Shown: in pieces, positions 36,301 through 45,895 of the stretch
Layout: every line of letters begins with the position of its first letter
Position numbering within the stretch: position 1 is the stretch's first letter
From: Nitrospira sp.
Lineage (GTDB): Bacteria > Nitrospirota > Nitrospiria > Nitrospirales > Nitrospiraceae
DNA: 64,000 nucleotides
Assembly (NCBI GenBank): GCA_009594865.1
Contig: VOPT01000045.1
Span: 1-64,000, forward strand
Direction: 5' to 3'
Translations under genes and position numbers: made by a program
The notes under the pieces: model-generated
Databases searched by the model: none
Seen by the model: the letters and a program-made list of their open reading frames with translations, nothing else
Told to the model about the DNA's origin: nothing

Positions 36301-37326
36301 ATGATGCCGTATCAGCGTGGCCTTCTGACCGCCGCATTCCCTGTCGCATTCTGGATCGTGGCGGGATATTACATGGTGATGCCGGATCGGGCGGCGCATG
36401 CCGAATGGTCGGCTATCGCGGAGCAGAAAACCAGTTATACGACCGATGCGTTTCAGTTTTCATCGGCTCGGCGGCTCCGTTTGACGGAAGATCCCTCGCA
36501 GCCGACCGTGGTGTCGGCCGACAAACCGCAGGATGTGATCTGGGAACCGGCCTTGGAGGTCCTCCATTCCACGCCCACGATGCAGGGAAAAAACGAATTG
36601 TCGGTGAAGGCACAGGGGGCCATCTACACCAACAATCCCGTGTTCAACCATGCCGACTTTCGCATTCAGGACCGGTTTTCGCTCGACCAGGCCACGTCGG
36701 TGCTCCTTCGATACCGCTATGTGCCGAATCTGTTTCTCGGTCCGAATTTCGAACGTCGTACCGGAGCCCGCTCGATTCAGGAAGAACGGGTCACGTCCCA
36801 TCATTGGCGCGCCGAAGTCGAACGCCGCTTGTCGGATCGGGTCACTGGCACGCTCATCACCCGGTTCGGTCTGCGGCGATACAACGATGTGTTTGCGGAG
36901 CGCAATACGAATTTCTGGACGGTCGGCCCGCGCCTGGACTATCGCGCGAAGGATTGGCTGACACTGACGCTGTCCTATCTGTATGAGCGAGGCCTCGCGG
37001 ATGGGCACAAGGAAACCCAATTTGCGGATGACGTGTCCTATTATCTCCACATGGTCTCAGCCGGCACGGAGTTCCGGTGGCATAAGGAATGGGATCTCGG
37101 TTTGACCTATATCCATCGCCGAAAAACATTCACTAGCGGCATTGCCGGGGACACCCATGTCGATCGCTTCGATGCCACGCATCAGGGCATTGCCGAACTG
37201 CGATACCACATCTCCGCGGCTGCGACGGCGATGTTGTCGTTTCAGTACGGCACACGCACCTCGACCAATGTCCTGAGAGACTTTCAAGATTCGATTGTCT
37301 CAATCGGCGCCCAATATCGGTTCTAG
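36301..37326 (+). CDS. Outer-membrane beta-barrel protein
   Basis: A 341-residue protein with signal peptide (TAAFPVAFWIVAGYYMV to AAHA|EWS) and a repetitive beta-strand pattern with many aromatic girdle residues (RYRYVPNLFLGPNF, LTLTLSYLYERG). It ends in the outer-membrane signature AQYRF. No channel family can be assigned. It stands alone between the sulfur pair and the RND operon. Confidence 0.7.
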   Translation: MMPYQRGLLTAAFPVAFWIVAGYYMVMPDRAAHAEWSAIAEQKTSYTTDAFQFSSARRLRLTEDPSQPTVVSADKPQDVIWEPALEVLHSTPTMQGKNELSVKAQGAIYTNNPVFNHADFRIQDRFSLDQATSVLLRYRYVPNLFLGPNFERRTGARSIQEERVTSHHWRAEVERRLSDRVTGTLITRFGLRRYNDVFAERNTNFWTVGPRLDYRAKDWLTLTLSYLYERGLADGHKETQFADDVSYYLHMVSAGTEFRWHKEWDLGLTYIHRRKTFTSGIAGDTHVDRFDATHQGIAELRYHISAAATAMLSFQYGTRTSTNVLRDFQDSIVSIGAQYRF

Positions 37327-37455
37327 TCTCGTCAGGGTTGCCTCCTTGTGGCTCTCGGTGGATCATGCTAAGTGCTTGATCCCGCGCAGAATGTGAATGT
37401 GTGGTGAATCCTTTCCCCTCCCGGCTACTCATACGCAGTAAGAAAGGAGGCGATT

Positions 37456-37644
37456 ATGAAGGTAAACGAGTGGCTTCGATTGATCGCCGGATTGTTCGTG
37501 TTGGTTGCCGTTGTGCTGGGCGCAACGGTGCATCCCTACTATAATTACTTCGCGGCATTTGTTGCCGCGAATCTCATCCAGTCGTCATTCAGCGGCTGGT
37601 GTCCGATGATGGCACTTTTGCGGAGGCTTGGTGTTCACGAGTAA
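37456..37644 (+). CDS. DUF2892-type small membrane protein
   Basis: A 62-residue protein with RBS AAAGGAGG. Two hydrophobic stretches surround a short loop and the family ending SGWCPMMALLRRLGV. This is the YgaP C-terminal-like DUF2892 domain. It overlaps the start of the RND adaptor, so it is the first gene of that operon. Confidence 0.75.
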   Translation: MKVNEWLRLIAGLFVLVAVVLGATVHPYYNYFAAFVAANLIQSSFSGWCPMMALLRRLGVHE

Positions 37645-38719
37645 TGAGAAACGGGTGAGTCTCGCAGGCCTTGTGATCGCGCTGTTGCTTGGCGCGGGTT
37701 GCGGGCCCTCTCAGGAACCCGGAAGGCCGGGGGACATTCCCCCCGGCACCGCGGGACAGCAGCCGATTCAGGTGCCGCTGATCGAGGTCACAGCCAGCCA
37801 GGTTCCGATTTCAGTCGAGGTGACAGGGCAGGTGACGGCGGTGTACCAGGCCACGTTGGCCAGCCGGATCCAGGGCATGATCGATAACCTGCTGGTCCGT
37901 GAAGGGAGCCTCGTGCGCCAGGGGCAGACCTTGGTGGTGCTCGACAACCGGGACGTACAGGCGGAATTGTCCAGGGTGACGGCGGAACTCGACAATGCCA
38001 AAGCGCACCAGGACCGGATGGAAGAGCTCTATCGCAAAGATGCGGTCTCCAAACAAGAACTGGAGAATGCGACGCGCGCGCTCCGAGTGGCCGAAGCGGG
38101 CCGCAAGGCGGTGTTGGCGCAATTGAGCTACACTATCGTGAAGGCGCCGTTTGATGGCGTGATCACCGAGAAAAAAGTGGAGCGCGGTGAGTTGGCCTCC
38201 CCTGGGCAACCGCTTCTGAAGATGGAAGATCCCGGGCGGCTGCGGTTGGAAGCCACCGTGGCCGAGAGCGATGTGCGAGTCGTCTCCGTTGGTTCGTCAC
38301 TGCCGGTGGTCATCGACGCGTTGGGGACGGATTCACTCAAAGGCACCGTGTCACAGATTCTCCCTGCCGGTGATCCTCAAACCCATACCTTCACGATAAA
38401 AGTCGATCTGCCTCGGGCCGCAGGGCTGAAGTCGGGCATGTTCGGGCGGCTCAGGCTTGAAAAAGGGATGAGTACCACGCTGCTCCTCCCGAAATCGGCG
38501 TTGATCGAACGGGGCGAACTGGCCAGTTTGTTCGTTGTGGGAAGCGATCAGACGGCTCGCCTGCGATGGGTGAGGATCGGCCGCACAGTAGAGCAGGGGG
38601 TCGAGATTTTGTCCGGTGTCGATGCAGGGGAGCGGGTCATCGCTGATGGAAGCAAAGGTCGCGACGGCGTGCTCGTCCAGGATATAAGCGCGGTCGCCTC
38701 GCCGACGCCGGCGCGGTAA
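37631..38719 (+). CDS. RND efflux periplasmic adaptor lipoprotein
   Basis: A 362-residue membrane fusion protein. The GTG follows CGGAGGC and overlaps the preceding gene. A signal with lipobox-like LLGAGC suggests a lipidated N terminus. The lipoyl-like half-motif is ASRIQGMIDNLLVREGSLVR. A helical hairpin and barrel (PFDGVITEKKVERGELASPG) and a membrane-proximal domain follow. It connects the RND pump encoded next to an outer-membrane channel. Substrate (metal or organic) not evident. Confidence 0.88.
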   Translation: MFTSNEKRVSLAGLVIALLLGAGCGPSQEPGRPGDIPPGTAGQQPIQVPLIEVTASQVPISVEVTGQVTAVYQATLASRIQGMIDNLLVREGSLVRQGQTLVVLDNRDVQAELSRVTAELDNAKAHQDRMEELYRKDAVSKQELENATRALRVAEAGRKAVLAQLSYTIVKAPFDGVITEKKVERGELASPGQPLLKMEDPGRLRLEATVAESDVRVVSVGSSLPVVIDALGTDSLKGTVSQILPAGDPQTHTFTIKVDLPRAAGLKSGMFGRLRLEKGMSTTLLLPKSALIERGELASLFVVGSDQTARLRWVRIGRTVEQGVEILSGVDAGERVIADGSKGRDGVLVQDISAVASPTPAR

Positions 38720-38786
38720 CGTGTGAATGGCATGAACCGGTGGACGGTTCATGCGCCACCGTCAGGATGCCCATGATGGTTCACGA

Positions 38787-41700
38787 ATGACCAACCCACG
38801 TCTCGGCGCCAGCGGCCGTCTTGCCGCGCTCTTTGTCGGCAGCAAACTGACCCCGTTGATCATTCTCGCCAGCCTGCTCCTCGGCCTGTTCGCGGTGCTG
38901 TTGACTCCTCGTGAAGAAGAGCCGCAAATCGTCGTGCCGATGGCCGACGTCTGGTTGCCGTTCCCCGGCGCCTCCGCAAAGGTCGTGGAAGAGCAGGTCA
39001 CCAAACCCATCGAACGGAAACTCTCCGAAATCAAAACAGTCGAATATCTCTATTCGATTTCCCGCCCGGGCGGGGCGCTCATCATCGTGCGGTTTTATGT
39101 CGGTGAACCGATGGAGCAGAGCCTGGTGGATCTCTATGACAAGTTGATGTCCAACCAGGATCTGTTGCCGCCCGGTGCCGCGCCGTTTCAAGTCAAACCG
39201 CGGGACGTGAATGATGTGCCCATTGTCACCCTGACCTTGTCGAGCGAGCGGTATACGGATTTCCAGCTGCGTCAGTTGGGCGATCAGGTGCTGGAAGATG
39301 CGAAGAAAGTGCCCGGCACGGCGAGCGGCTTCGTGGTTGGCGGTCGTGGTCGCGAGCTGCGTGTCCAAATCGATCCGACACGGTTGAAAGCCTACGGGTT
39401 GACACCCTTGCGAGTCGCGAGCGTCATTCAGGGAGAGAATCTGGCGCTGCCTGCCGGCCGGTTTGAGAGTCGGAACGAAAGTTTTCTCGTGGAGACCGGC
39501 CGGTTCATCCGCTCCAAGGACGATCTGGATGGCGTCGTCGTCGGCGTGAACGAACAACGGCCGGTCTACCTTCGCCAGGTGGCGGAGGTGATCGATGGAC
39601 CCAGCGAGACCAGTCAATATGTGTGGTTCGGAGAAGGGTCGCGAGGAGATTCTTTGTCTTCAGGGGAAGTGCCCGCCGTGACCGTGGCGATTGCCAAACA
39701 AGCCGGCACCAATGCGGTCACGGTGGCGCAGGGAGTCATTCGAAAAGTCGAAGAAATGAAGGGACGATTGATCCCCGCCGACGTGCAGGTGACCGTGACG
39801 CGCGACTATGGAGAAACCGCCGATGAGAAAGCCAACGAACTGCTCTGGCACCTATTGGTTGCCGTTGTCGCGGTCGTGGTCTTTCTCGGGCTGACGCTGG
39901 GATTTCGCCCGGCGTTCGTGGTCTCCATTGCGATCCCCTTGACCCTGGCGCTCACGTTGTTCATTTCCATGCTGATCGGCTACAGCATCAACCGTGTGAC
40001 GTTGTTCGCGTTGATCTTCTCCATCGGCATTCTGGTGGATGATGCGATTGTGGTGGTGGAGAATACCTATCGGCATCTGACGCTCCGTCGCCTCCCGCAT
40101 CGCGAAGCCTCGCTCTTTGCAGTCGATGAAGTCGGCAATCCGACGATTCTGGCCACCATGACGGTCATTGCCGCACTCCTGCCCATGGCTTTCGTGTCGG
40201 GGCTGATGGGTCCCTACATGCGTCCCATTCCCGTGAATGCCTCGATTGCGATGTTTGTGTCGCTTCTGGTGGCGTTTATCGTGATTCCCTGGTTCTGTCA
40301 GACCTGTTATCGGCCTGGCGTGCATATGGCGGGCGTCGATCATGACTCGTTTGAGGAAAGCCGCAGTTATCGCCTGTATCGCCGGTTGCTGGCCCCGGTG
40401 TTGTCCCATCCCGTGATGGCCTATCTGGTGCTGGGCGTCATTGCGCTGCTGTTGGCCGGTTCGATCCTGTTGTTCTGGACACGTGATGTGGTGGTCAAAA
40501 TGCTGCCGTTCGACAACAAGAGCGAATTGCAGCTTGTCATCGACATGCCCGAAGGCACCACATTGGAGGAAACGGCCCGGGCGACCAAGGCGCTGACGCA
40601 ATATGTGCGAACCATTCCCGAAATGCGCGATTACCAGGCCTATGTCGGCACGGCCTCGCCGTTCAACTTCAACGGTCTGGTCCGGCACTATTATCTGCGT
40701 GATCAGCCCCACGAGGCCGATATTCAGATCAACCTGGTAGGCAAGGATCGGCGCGAGGCGCAGAGCCATGACATTGCGCAGCGGATTCGCCCGTCAGTGC
40801 AGGACATCGGGCGGCTCTACCGGGCGAATGTCAAAGTGGTCGAGGTGCCGCCCGGTCCACCGGTGCAATCGGTGCTGGTCGCCGAGATCTATGGACCTGA
40901 ATATGATCGCCAGATCGAGATCGCCAGGGACGTGCGCCGGATGTTTGAAACCACGGCCGGCGTGGTCGATGTCGATGACTATCTGGAAGCGGACCAGGTC
41001 AAGTATGTCTTTACGGTCGACCGCGCCAAGGCGGCATTGGCGGGCATTCCGTCGGAGGAAATCGTACGGACTCTACGCCTCGCACTGGAAGGCGCCGACG
41101 TGGGCCTGGTGCATATCCCGAAAGAGCGGCGGCCGGTGCAGGTCAAACTTCGTCTGCCGATCATCGAGCGAACCGGTCTGGAGCATCTCGGAGAAATCGC
41201 TCTGCGAACGACGGCGGGTTACATGGTGCCGCTCTCCGAACTCATCCGTGTCGAACAGACCGTCCGTGAACAGGCGATCTATCATAAGAATCAGAAGCCG
41301 GTCGTCTACGTTATTGCGGATGTCGGCGGCACAGGCCCCAACAAAGGCGAGAGCCCCGTCTATGGCGTGATGGGCATCGGGAAGAAACTGGAGCAGTACA
41401 GCCTGCCGGAAGGATACCGGTTGGAGCAACAGTATGCCGTGCAGCCCTGGTCGGAACAGCGGTTCGCCATGAAGTGGGACGGGGAGTGGCACATTACGTA
41501 TGAAACATTCCGGGATATGGGCATGGCGTTCGCGGCGGCGCTGGTGCTGATCTATCTGCTGATCGTCGCGCAATTCCAATCGTTCCTGACGCCGATCGTC
41601 ATCATGGCGCCGATCCCGCTCACTCTGATCGGCATTCTGCCGGGCCACTGGCTCACTGGATCGTATTTCACGGCCACATCCATGATCGGGTTTATCGCGC

Positions 41701-42062
41701 TCGCCGGCATCATCGTGCGGAACTCCATTCTGCTGGTGGATTTTATTCAGCATCAGGAAGCGGAAGGTATCGCATTGTTGGAAGCAGTCATCCGCGCGGG
41801 AGCGATCCGGACTCGTCCGATACTGCTGACAGCGGCAGCGCTGATGGTCGGTGCCTTCGTCATCATTCTCGATCCGATCTTTCAGGGCCTCGCAGTTTCG
41901 CTCCTGTTCGGAGTGGGCGCTTCGACAATATTGACCTTGATCGTCATCCCCGTGCTGTACTACTTGTGGATCGGGGAGCGCCCATCTGTCTCTGCCTGTT
42001 CCTTGCCTCAAGCCGATAGTCCTGCGGCGCCAGGACATGTCGTGGGCGATCAACCCGGATGA
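38787..42062 (+). CDS. RND family efflux transporter permease (AcrB-like)
   Basis: A 1091-residue inner-membrane pump. The two halves each have one N-terminal helix, a large periplasmic region and a helix bundle. TM4 contains the proton-relay acids in FSIGILVDDAIVVVENTYRHL, and the second half has the corresponding GIIVRNSILLVDFI. The charged TM4 pattern typical of heavy-metal HME pumps is not apparent, so the multidrug/organic (HAE-like) class is more likely. It follows the adaptor with no outer-membrane factor in the operon. ATG 38751 would add 12 residues. Confidence 0.9.
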   Translation: MTNPRLGASGRLAALFVGSKLTPLIILASLLLGLFAVLLTPREEEPQIVVPMADVWLPFPGASAKVVEEQVTKPIERKLSEIKTVEYLYSISRPGGALIIVRFYVGEPMEQSLVDLYDKLMSNQDLLPPGAAPFQVKPRDVNDVPIVTLTLSSERYTDFQLRQLGDQVLEDAKKVPGTASGFVVGGRGRELRVQIDPTRLKAYGLTPLRVASVIQGENLALPAGRFESRNESFLVETGRFIRSKDDLDGVVVGVNEQRPVYLRQVAEVIDGPSETSQYVWFGEGSRGDSLSSGEVPAVTVAIAKQAGTNAVTVAQGVIRKVEEMKGRLIPADVQVTVTRDYGETADEKANELLWHLLVAVVAVVVFLGLTLGFRPAFVVSIAIPLTLALTLFISMLIGYSINRVTLFALIFSIGILVDDAIVVVENTYRHLTLRRLPHREASLFAVDEVGNPTILATMTVIAALLPMAFVSGLMGPYMRPIPVNASIAMFVSLLVAFIVIPWFCQTCYRPGVHMAGVDHDSFEESRSYRLYRRLLAPVLSHPVMAYLVLGVIALLLAGSILLFWTRDVVVKMLPFDNKSELQLVIDMPEGTTLEETARATKALTQYVRTIPEMRDYQAYVGTASPFNFNGLVRHYYLRDQPHEADIQINLVGKDRREAQSHDIAQRIRPSVQDIGRLYRANVKVVEVPPGPPVQSVLVAEIYGPEYDRQIEIARDVRRMFETTAGVVDVDDYLEADQVKYVFTVDRAKAALAGIPSEEIVRTLRLALEGADVGLVHIPKERRPVQVKLRLPIIERTGLEHLGEIALRTTAGYMVPLSELIRVEQTVREQAIYHKNQKPVVYVIADVGGTGPNKGESPVYGVMGIGKKLEQYSLPEGYRLEQQYAVQPWSEQRFAMKWDGEWHITYETFRDMGMAFAAALVLIYLLIVAQFQSFLTPIVIMAPIPLTLIGILPGHWLTGSYFTATSMIGFIALAGIIVRNSILLVDFIQHQEAEGIALLEAVIRAGAIRTRPILLTAAALMVGAFVIILDPIFQGLAVSLLFGVGASTILTLIVIPVLYYLWIGERPSVSACSLPQADSPAAPGHVVGDQPG

Positions 42063-42235
42063 ACCGGCCGCGAGACGTCGTGCCTTCTCAGTGATCCCTC
42101 CTGCTCCTGTTCCATGAGACCCTTCTTTAAGTCCTACGACGCCACGACAGAGAAAAAAGCTTCTCAATGAGCGAGCGGGAAATTATATACTGAGGCCCCC
42201 CGCGGCACGCCGTTGTGTCGCGAGATCTGTGATCG

Positions 42236-43966
42236 ATGGAGTCCCTCGTCATGTCGCGAAGCGGTGAGCCGGTGTCGATTGAAGGTATGAGTCACAAACA
42301 GGAATCGGTGGTGCCTTCCTGGTGGGAGGCGGATACTCCTCGGTCCGTTCAAGTGCTGGTACTGGTTCTCGTCAGCGGGTGGGCCTATTTTGCCAACCTC
42401 CATCTGTCGTTATTGGAGGGCAGTGAAGGGCTGTATGCGGGTATCGCCGGAGAGATGGCCCGGCGAGGTGAATTTTTCGACCTCACGTATCAAGGGATTC
42501 CCTACTTCAATAAGCCGCCGCTGTTTTTTTGGTTGCTGAACTTCTCGACGTCGATTTGGGGAGACCACGAAATCGCATTGCGCCTGCCTGGTTCCTTGGC
42601 CGCTGTGGGCACCATCTTGCTGACCTACGTGCTGGGGACTCAGTTGATGTCGTCTCGGGCCGGGTTCTGGGCTGCGCTGGTCGTAGCCACCAGCCACGTC
42701 TTTCTCTGGTATGGACGCCGCGTGTTATTCGATTCGACTCTGACGTTTCTCGTCACCCTGGCGCTCTTCGCCTGGATCCAGGTGCAGATCCTGGGACGGA
42801 GCTCACGGTGGTATCTGGTGACGTTCCTGAGTATGGCGCTCGGCGCCATGCTCAAGGAGATGCATGGATTTTTCCTTCCTCTTCTGATCATGGCGCTGTA
42901 TGCAGTCATTCAGCGCGACGCCCGCATGGTACGAGACAAATTTTTCTGGATCGGACTGGCAGGGGCCATTGCCTTGCTGGCCTGGTATGCGCAACTGCTG
43001 AGCGTCGGGTATCAGCATCATTTTCTCCTGGGGAGTGCCATCAAATCCGTGTGGAATAGCGGCTTGTCCGGCGCAGCGGGGACTTCCAAAGACGGGCACC
43101 CCATCTATTGGTATCTGGGCATGATGTGGGCTGATTTTTTCCCCTGGTGTGCGTTGCTGCCGTCCGCCGTGCTGTTGTTGTGGCGGCAACGACCGTTGCG
43201 CTCGCACCCGACGGAGTTGTTATTGCTGGTGTGGGTGCTGGGCCTCTTCACGGCATTCAGCCTGGCCACGCTCAAGCGGGAGCCCTATCTGACGACCCTC
43301 GTGCCCGGCATCGGTGTGATGATCGGGTATTTCTATCATCGATCAGGCGCTTCCCAGGAAGCCGCCAGGACCATGCCTCCGTTGTTGAGAGGCCTTCTGG
43401 CGATCCTGGCCCTTGTCTTCATCGGGGGCATGTTCTTCGGCGCCGCACCGTTGCGCCGTCGCTGGCTGGTCTCTGCTCCGATCGTGTCTCCGGTATTCAT
43501 CGTGATCATGGTGTCCCTGGCCGGCACGCTCCTGTATGCCGCCATCACCGCTCGCCTTCAACTCGCGCTGCGTATGGTCGGCGTGCTTGCGGCGGCCTAT
43601 GTGGTCCTGGTGGTGAACTATGTGTTTCCTGCGATCGATCAGGCCGCTTCTCCGCGGAAGGCTACGGAGTACATCAAATCCCTGGCGAAAGAAGCAGGCC
43701 AGGCCATGTTTCTCTATATTCCCGGTTGGCCCAAAAATGAAGATGCGGTGTATTACTTGAAGCGGGACGGCATCGTGCGCGATCTCCCCGACGAGGAAGC
43801 CGTGCATCATGCGGTTCGAGCCCAGGGGCCCATCCGGGTCATTACCGAGGAATCACATATGGCCGCTCTCCAGAAGCAGGCGGGGCTGGTTGTCGAAACA
43901 TTGCAGGAGTTTGTACAACCAGGCCGCAAGCATCTCTATCTGCTCTCCATCCAGGCTAAAAACTGA
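42236..43966 (+). CDS. ArnT/PMT-like GT39-type glycosyltransferase
   Basis: A 576-residue membrane protein with a dozen predicted helices. The N-terminal periplasmic loop LLEGSEGLYAGIAGEMARRG matches the conserved acidic first loop of ArnT/PMT-fold glycosyltransferases, followed by FNKPPLFFWLL. These use polyprenyl-phosphate sugars to modify lipid A, glycans or proteins outside the cell membrane. It is monocistronic and closed by a terminator. No clear RBS is seen; ATG 42287 is an alternative. Confidence 0.85.
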   Translation: MESLVMSRSGEPVSIEGMSHKQESVVPSWWEADTPRSVQVLVLVLVSGWAYFANLHLSLLEGSEGLYAGIAGEMARRGEFFDLTYQGIPYFNKPPLFFWLLNFSTSIWGDHEIALRLPGSLAAVGTILLTYVLGTQLMSSRAGFWAALVVATSHVFLWYGRRVLFDSTLTFLVTLALFAWIQVQILGRSSRWYLVTFLSMALGAMLKEMHGFFLPLLIMALYAVIQRDARMVRDKFFWIGLAGAIALLAWYAQLLSVGYQHHFLLGSAIKSVWNSGLSGAAGTSKDGHPIYWYLGMMWADFFPWCALLPSAVLLLWRQRPLRSHPTELLLLVWVLGLFTAFSLATLKREPYLTTLVPGIGVMIGYFYHRSGASQEAARTMPPLLRGLLAILALVFIGGMFFGAAPLRRRWLVSAPIVSPVFIVIMVSLAGTLLYAAITARLQLALRMVGVLAAAYVVLVVNYVFPAIDQAASPRKATEYIKSLAKEAGQAMFLYIPGWPKNEDAVYYLKRDGIVRDLPDEEAVHHAVRAQGPIRVITEESHMAALQKQAGLVVETLQEFVQPGRKHLYLLSIQAKN

Positions 43967-43976
43967 AGTCAGTTCG

Positions 43977-44015
43977 GTCTGCGCCTCTGTCGCATTCTGC
44001 CACAGAGGCGCAGAC
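43977..44015 (+). terminator. Terminator after the GT39 gene
   Basis: A perfect 14-bp inverted repeat, GTCTGCGCCTCTGT (43977-43990) and ACAGAGGCGCAGAC (44002-44015), has an 11-base loop. The following sequence (TCCCCCTG) lacks a T-tract, so termination strength is uncertain. Confidence 0.6.
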
Positions 44016-44280
44016 TCCCCCTGTAGCAGACCTCCCCCATCCTGACGTTGCCTCTCAATCCTCCCCCGTTCGGTTCTGCTATGTAGGAGAAGCGCTTGGC
44101 CTCCCCCGTATCACGACGCAGGCCAGGGCGCCATCCTTGCACTTCTTCTGTCTGGAAGCCGGGTTTGTCTTGTGAAACCGGAACCTGTCTCGTACCAGGG
44201 TGAAGGGGAACAAGCACGCAGCATCTCGGTGGTTCATGCGGACGGCCCCGGGAGGCTTCTGTCACGAATGGAGGAGGGGC

Positions 44281-44709
44281 ATGCATCCAATTCATCCGAT
44301 GGTCGTTCACTTTCCCATCGCGCTCTTGTTGGCAAGCGTGTTCTTCGATGTGGTTGCCCTGCGATGGCGCGGACAAGAATTTCGCGCCACGAGCCTGTCC
44401 CTGTTGGCGCTCGGAGTCTTGGCCGCCGTGGTCGCCCTGCTCACCGGTCATCTCGCGGAGGAGGCCGTGGAGCATAGCGGGACGATTCCCAAACAAGCCA
44501 TCGAGACGCATGAGGAATTGACGTTCGCCGTCTTCTGGGTGTTTGCCGGCCTGTTGGGAGTGAGACTGTTGTCCTATTGGGGCTGGATGCGGGAGCGTGC
44601 GCTCCTCGTCCTGTTCCTTGGCGTGGGTGGGTCAGTGTTGTTGCTCGTCGCCAGTTATTATGGCGGCGACCTGGTGTATCGCTACGGCGCGGGGGTTTTG
44701 CCTCGATGA
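44281..44709 (+). CDS. DUF2231-type membrane protein
   Basis: A 142-residue protein starting after GAGGAGGGGC. It begins HPIHPMVVHFPIALLLASVF, the signature of DUF2231 membrane proteins; the paired His residues might bind heme or metal. Four helices are predicted. The stop overlaps the next start (ATGA), making it the first gene of the operon leading into the lipid transport genes. Confidence 0.8.
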   Translation: MHPIHPMVVHFPIALLLASVFFDVVALRWRGQEFRATSLSLLALGVLAAVVALLTGHLAEEAVEHSGTIPKQAIETHEELTFAVFWVFAGLLGVRLLSYWGWMRERALLVLFLGVGGSVLLLVASYYGGDLVYRYGAGVLPR

Positions 44710-45887
44710 ACAGGATCGGCGTCCTCACATGCATGGTCGCGGCGACGGCGGTGCTTCTCGGCACGCCGCCCGTCTCTGCCGAGCGGTCCGATGCCCGTTC
44801 GCCACTGGGCGAGAGAGCGGTGTTGCGAGCAGGCCAGGTGGTGCAGGGTGATTATTTTGCGTTCGGTCCGCAGGTGGAAATCTCGGGCATCGTGAACGGG
44901 GATCTGTACGCGGCCGGTGGTGAAGTGATTGTGGATGGCGTCGTGAACGGCGATGTCATTGTGGCCGGAGCCAAGGTCGTCTTGTCCGGCACGATCGCCC
45001 AGGATGCCCGTGTGGTCGGCGCGCATGTGATTGTGAGCGGGACGATCGGGAGAAGCGCCACCCTCGGTGGTCTCGATGTTCATCTGACGGAGAAGGCGAC
45101 CGTGCGCGAAAACCTCACCGCCGGCGGCGGCTCCGTGCAGTCGTCCGGAGCGATCGGCCGGGACGCACGGGTGGGCGCCTGGCACGCCACGTTCTCCAAT
45201 GCGGTCGCACGCGATGTCATCGTGGCGGCGGAATCGGCGCGTCTGACATCGAAGGCCTCGGTCGGCGGTCGGTTGCGGTACTGGGGAGAGGTCGCCCCTT
45301 CGATCGACCAGGAAGCTGTTGTGCACGGGCCGATCACGCGTCGCCCCTTGCCCGAGGGGTGGAGCATCGAGCGGGCCCGCCAGGGACTGATGGGGATGCG
45401 ATTCCTGGCGGCCTTCATCAGTTTCCTCTCCACCTTGGTACTGGGATTGATTCTCCTGCGACTCTGTCCGCAGTTTGTCGGGCAGGTCACGGCGGCGATA
45501 CGCAAACGGCCCGCGCCTTCTATGGGATGGGGCCTTGCCGCATTGGTTGTGACGCCGCTGGTGGCGGTCAGTTTCGTGGTGACGATGGTACTGCTGCCGG
45601 CAGGAGCGATCCTGCTCGCGCTGTATGGCGTGGCGGTCTATCTGGTGAGAATCTTTGCCATCACGTATGCCGGACAAGTGCTCCTTCGTCGCCAGAACGA
45701 CTCCGCCTCACTTGCCCGGCCCTTTGTCGTAGGTCTACTGGTGTATTCACTCCTGGCACTCGTGCCGGTCATCGGAGGCCTGTTGACCTTCGTCACCGTG
45801 GTGATTGGATTGGGCGCGTTGTTGGTAGCTGGAACACAACGTCTCGCGGTGACACAGGAACAGGATACGGTGGAAGGCACCTCCTGA
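44706..45887 (+). CDS. Bactofilin-like beta-helix protein with C-terminal membrane domain
   Basis: A 393-residue protein. A signal peptide (PPVSA|ERS) precedes about 180 residues of short beta-helix repeats (ISGIVNGDLYAAGGEVIVDG, VNGDVIVAGAKVVLSG), like polymer-forming cytoskeletal (bactofilin) domains. Four hydrophobic helices follow from about residue 225. The combination is common in envelope proteins of unknown function. It overlaps the DUF2231 gene and precedes mlaE by 8 bases, so it may assist outer-membrane lipid traffic. Confidence 0.75.
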   Translation: MNRIGVLTCMVAATAVLLGTPPVSAERSDARSPLGERAVLRAGQVVQGDYFAFGPQVEISGIVNGDLYAAGGEVIVDGVVNGDVIVAGAKVVLSGTIAQDARVVGAHVIVSGTIGRSATLGGLDVHLTEKATVRENLTAGGGSVQSSGAIGRDARVGAWHATFSNAVARDVIVAAESARLTSKASVGGRLRYWGEVAPSIDQEAVVHGPITRRPLPEGWSIERARQGLMGMRFLAAFISFLSTLVLGLILLRLCPQFVGQVTAAIRKRPAPSMGWGLAALVVTPLVAVSFVVTMVLLPAGAILLALYGVAVYLVRIFAITYAGQVLLRRQNDSASLARPFVVGLLVYSLLALVPVIGGLLTFVTVVIGLGALLVAGTQRLAVTQEQDTVEGTS

Positions 45888-45895
45888 CGCAGGCT

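Noticed and set aside
39840..39870. TGGCACC...TTGCC as a second sigma-54 promoter
   Set aside because: The GG-to-GC spacing is 12 instead of 10, and it lies inside the RND transporter coding sequence.
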